Assembly: GCA_041484845.1 (NCBI GenBank)
Contig: JBGPIK010000418.1
Location: 1-5,897, forward strand
Source: JBGPIK01 sp041484845
GTDB taxonomy: Bacteria > Desulfobacterota > Binatia > UBA9968
Length of the DNA stretch: 5,897 bases
Direction: 5' to 3'
The notes under the pieces are model-generated. The model was given only the letters and a program-made list of their open reading frames with translations. It ran no database searches and had not been told where the DNA came from. The position numbers were made by a program, and so were the translations under genes. Positions 4,433 through 5,897 of the stretch are shown one piece after another (the stretch's first letter is position 1; every line of letters begins with the position of its first letter).

Positions 4433-4458
4433 CACCTTGTTGGAGACCACGCAAGGTG
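4433..4458. other. Hairpin 3' of the solitary antitoxin gene
   Basis: A perfect 7-bp inverted repeat CACCTTG (4433-4439) and CAAGGTG (4452-4458) with a 12-base loop, 8 bp after the minus-strand stop codon of the ribbon-helix-helix gene. No T-run follows on the minus strand, so it is not a canonical intrinsic terminator. It may protect the transcript 3' end. Confidence 0.4.
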
Positions 4459-4466
4459 TTGAGAGG

Positions 4467-4682
4467 TCACGCGTCGTCAACTTTCCACTGGGAGATGGAA
4501 GGCAATTCAGTACGCAGTTTTGTCTGAGTCTCGGCCACTTGGTTGGCATCGAGATCCGTAATGGCGGCAGCTTCTAGATACTGTCGAACGGCGTCTTCGA
4601 TGACCTCGGCTATATCACGGTTTTGCTTTTTGGCCAGATCGCGAAGCTGCTGTTCGACAACGCTCGGAAGGTCAATAGTCAT
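4467..4682 (-). CDS. Solitary ribbon-helix-helix antitoxin (VapB/CopG-like)
   Basis: This 71-residue protein has an N-terminal ribbon-helix-helix DNA-binding domain: strand TIDLP (2-6), helix A 'VEQQLRDLAKKQN' (9-21), a turn, and helix B 'IAEVIEDAVRQYLEAAA' (24-40). The remaining ~30 residues (ending ELPSISQWKVDDA) are acidic and Trp-containing, as expected for a toxin-binding tail. Such proteins dimerise, bind their own promoter and neutralise a toxin encoded just downstream. Here no toxin gene follows: the minus strand beyond 4467 holds only the 4433-4458 hairpin and repeat DNA. The start ATG (4680-4682) has no Shine-Dalgarno, but a promoter-like pair lies close enough for a leaderless transcript. 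It is either an orphan left after toxin loss or a stand-alone regulator. Confidence 0.8.
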   Translation of the reverse strand: MTIDLPSVVEQQLRDLAKKQNRDIAEVIEDAVRQYLEAAAITDLDANQVAETQTKLRTELPSISQWKVDDA

Positions 4683-4688
4683 GAACGC

Positions 4689-4717
4689 ATTCTAGACTGT
4701 CAACAGCATGGCTTCAA
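4689..4717 (-). promoter_or_regulatory. Putative promoter of the solitary antitoxin gene
   Basis: Minus-strand TTGAAG (4712-4717), 17-bp spacer, TAGAAT (4689-4694; 5 of 6 to TATAAT). The -10 box ends six bases before the ATG at 4682, so transcription would begin at or next to the start codon. This agrees with the absence of a ribosome binding site. Confidence 0.5.
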
Positions 4718-4750
4718 CCAGTCGCGGCGCAGCCTGGGAAACCCATTAGA

Positions 4751-4772
4751 CGTTTTGGCAATTGTCAAAACG
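4751..4772. promoter_or_regulatory. 22-bp near-perfect palindrome, possible operator
   Basis: CGTTTTG (4751-4757), a central GCAATTGT, and CAAAACG (4766-4772). Apart from one non-complementary pair flanking the CAATTG core, the whole 22 bp is symmetric. It lies ~69 bp upstream of the ribbon-helix-helix gene and ~145 bp upstream of the deformylase, between divergent genes. It could be bound by a dimeric regulator such as that antitoxin. No T-run follows, so a terminator is unlikely. Confidence 0.5.
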
Positions 4773-4916
4773 CAAAACGACTTTTCTGCGCGTAAGGCGA
4801 GGGACATTGTCGGTATGACGTCCCACATGTACATGCACGAGTTTAGCTGAGCGCCATAGAAGCCAGCGGCTGCCCGATTCTTCCACCAAACGCGGTCCTG
4901 TGTTAGTTTGTCTTCC

Positions 4917-5450
4917 ATGGCAATCCTGAAGGTCGCGCGACTCGGTCACCCCGTCTTGAGACGAATCGCCGCTCCCTTATCGATTGCGGATATTCAATCT
5001 GCACCGATCCAGCGACTGATCGACGATATGATTGAGACCATGAAGGAATACAACGGCGTGGGCCTCGCGGCCGACCAGGTGCACGAATCGAAGCAGATCG
5101 CGGTGCTCGAAGTGGCGGATAACCCGCGTTACCCGGAGAAGCCGCCCGTGCCATTGACGGTCTTGATCAACCCGCAGATCACGAACCTCTCCGAAGCAAT
5201 CGAAGAGGATTGGGAAGGTTGCCTGAGTATTCCGGATTTACGCGGCCGGGTGCCGCGTTTTAATAGCATTCAAGTTCAGGCCCTTGATCGCGACGGGCGA
5301 GAGCTTAATTTCCGCGCCGACGGTTTTCATGCTCGCGTTATTCAACACGAATGGGATCATCTCAATGGAAAAGTTTATATCGATCGCATGCGTGATTTTT
5401 CCAGCCTCACCTTCCTCGCGGAATTCGCGCGGTTTTGGTTGCCTTCCTGA
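4917..5450 (+). CDS. def: Peptide deformylase
   Basis: A 177-residue metalloenzyme that removes the N-formyl group from nascent proteins in the cytoplasm. All three signature motifs are intact (numbering from the ATG at 4917): G47-V-G-L-A-A-D-Q54, E100-G-C-L-S104 with the metal ligand Cys102, and Q143-H-E-W-D-H-L-N-G151 with metal ligands His144 and His148 and catalytic Glu145. Length and the N-terminal 'VARLGHPVLRRIAAPL' match bacterial type deformylases. An in-frame TTG at 4908 exists, but MAILKVARLGHPVLR from the ATG is the conserved beginning. No clear Shine-Dalgarno is present. No methionyl-tRNA formyltransferase gene (fmt), a frequent neighbour, follows. The gene marks the return from the minus-strand cassette island to housekeeping DNA. 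Confidence 0.95.
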   Translation: MAILKVARLGHPVLRRIAAPLSIADIQSAPIQRLIDDMIETMKEYNGVGLAADQVHESKQIAVLEVADNPRYPEKPPVPLTVLINPQITNLSEAIEEDWEGCLSIPDLRGRVPRFNSIQVQALDRDGRELNFRADGFHARVIQHEWDHLNGKVYIDRMRDFSSLTFLAEFARFWLPS

Positions 5451-5516
5451 ATTCCGGCGCGGCCCGTTCATCAGGGTCTCCTGCAAGTCATGTTGAGCCA
5501 GACGAAAAATCCCTCT

Positions 5517-5543
5517 AAGTCTCCCTTTTGCAAAGGGAGACTT
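5517..5543. terminator. Strong hairpin downstream of def, possible terminator
   Basis: A perfect 12-bp stem, AAGTCTCCCTTT (5517-5528) and AAAGGGAGACTT (5532-5543), around a TGC loop, about 65 bp after the def stop. No plus-strand T-run follows directly. On the minus strand a short T-run (ATTTTTC) occurs about 7 bases beyond. Stem-loops of this CTCCCTTTGCAAAGGGAG type are also common dispersed elements, so it may be a repeat that doubles as a weak terminator. Confidence 0.55.
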
Positions 5544-5594
5544 TCAAATTCCCTTTGGAAAAAGACGCTGTGTGGCACGTCAGAAACATCAGGT

Positions 5595-5650
5595 TGTCAT
5601 CCCGAACGAATGTGAGGGATGTTAGATTTCTCACTACGGCCGAAATGACA
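5595..5650. repeat. 56-bp dispersed repeat with TGTCAT...ATGACA ends
   Basis: Begins TGTCATCCCGAACGAATG and ends CGAAATGACA. The outer six bases are perfectly inverted and similarity continues inward (CCCGA / TTCGG). The interior GAGGGATGTTAGATTTCTC belongs to a widely dispersed intergenic family that I recall from many soil bacterial genomes. It lies between def and the next gene; the remaining bases of this 260-bp gap hold no gene. Confidence 0.6.
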
Positions 5651-5710
5651 CGAGGAGGGTCGGCCATGCCCGTCGTTGTGTTTCAGGCCCTGAAACGTTA
5701 AAGTCACGTC

Positions 5711-5897
5711 ATGAATTTTCCCCGGCTGCAACTTTCTTTCGACCGGCTTCTTTCCACGGTCTCTGTGCCGGTCGGGGACATCATTGATCGCGCACTCTCC
5801 GGCATCGATATTTCCATTGATGAAGCCACGGCGCTCTTCGACGCCGACGGATGCGATCTCCTGGCCCTGATTGCCGCTGCCGATCACTTACGGGCTC
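5711..5897 (+). CDS. cofH: 5' end of a radical-SAM gene, probably FO synthase subunit CofH
   Basis: 62 codons are visible before the window ends. ATG 5711-5713 is the only ATG start in this frame, because a TAA lies at 5699-5701. The segment 'VGDIIDRALSGIDISIDEAT' followed by 'ALFDADGCDLLALIAAADHLRA' matches the helical N-terminus that precedes the radical-SAM barrel in CofH, and also in the related menaquinone enzymes MqnC and MqnE. The 'D.LAL..AAD.LR' spacing favours CofH. CofH works with CofG to build the deazaflavin FO from a tyrosine-derived moiety and a pyrimidine, in coenzyme F420 synthesis. The iron-sulfur CxxxCxxC motif lies beyond the window, so the choice between CofH and MqnC/E is not settled. 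Confidence 0.6.
   Translation, partial: MNFPRLQLSFDRLLSTVSVPVGDIIDRALSGIDISIDEATALFDADGCDLLALIAAADHLRA

Noticed and set aside
5238..5486. 82-codon minus-strand frame opposite def
   Set aside because: It is antisense to the conserved C-terminal half of peptide deformylase, including both metal-binding motifs.

Overview
This looks like a bacterial chromosome segment. The housekeeping genes at the right end, the many dispersed intergenic repeats (including a TGTCAT...ATGACA inverted-repeat element) and the mix of small toxin-antitoxin families suggest a soil or environmental bacterium, possibly Acidobacteriota (Blastocatellia-like). That placement is a guess from general familiarity with such repeats and was not tested.

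Layout. Positions 1-150 (+) hold the 3' end of a larger gene, possibly a LysR-type or other substrate-binding protein, whose stop codon lies inside a dispersed repeat (A1). From about 220 to 4680 every credible gene is on the minus strand, and nearly all are toxin-antitoxin or defence genes or their wreckage. Reading the plus coordinate upwards: a doubtful small ORF (37-411); HicB (507-725) and HicA (715-978); repeat B1 fused to the first ~70 codons of a DEAD/DEAH helicase resembling a type III restriction subunit (1260-1469); a three-gene unit made of a minimal nucleotidyltransferase (2235-2570), a PIN-domain protein (1768-2238) and a 68-residue unknown protein (1549-1755); a GxxExxY C-terminal remnant (2680-2797) abutting repeats A2 and B2; a second, shorter helicase N-terminal remnant (3046-3111); a BrnA/CopG-like antitoxin fragment (3108-3287); a DUF3368 PIN toxin (3297-3788) with its UPF0175 antitoxin (3781-4032); repeat A3 and other repeat-like DNA (4120-4345); and a solitary ribbon-helix-helix antitoxin (4467-4682). 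The right end returns to plus-strand housekeeping genes: peptide deformylase (4917-5450) and the start of a radical-SAM gene, probably cofH of coenzyme F420 synthesis (5711 to the window edge).

How it fits together. The three apparently intact cassettes (HicAB, MNT-PIN-small protein, UPF0175-DUF3368) show overlaps or very tight spacing, so each is probably translated as a coupled unit. They are separated by copies of two short dispersed repeats, A (~80 bp) and B (~90 bp), which touch broken genes at several places. At 2791-2967 A and B are contiguous. At the left they are separated by about 950 bp carrying HicAB, with an identical ATTTAGGG at both junctions. The region therefore looks like an accretion island of small addiction/defence modules assembled through short repeats. 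The most interesting points are the MNT-PIN pairing, the repeat-bounded HicAB cassette, and two diverged copies of the same helicase start, both lost just upstream of a copy of repeat B.
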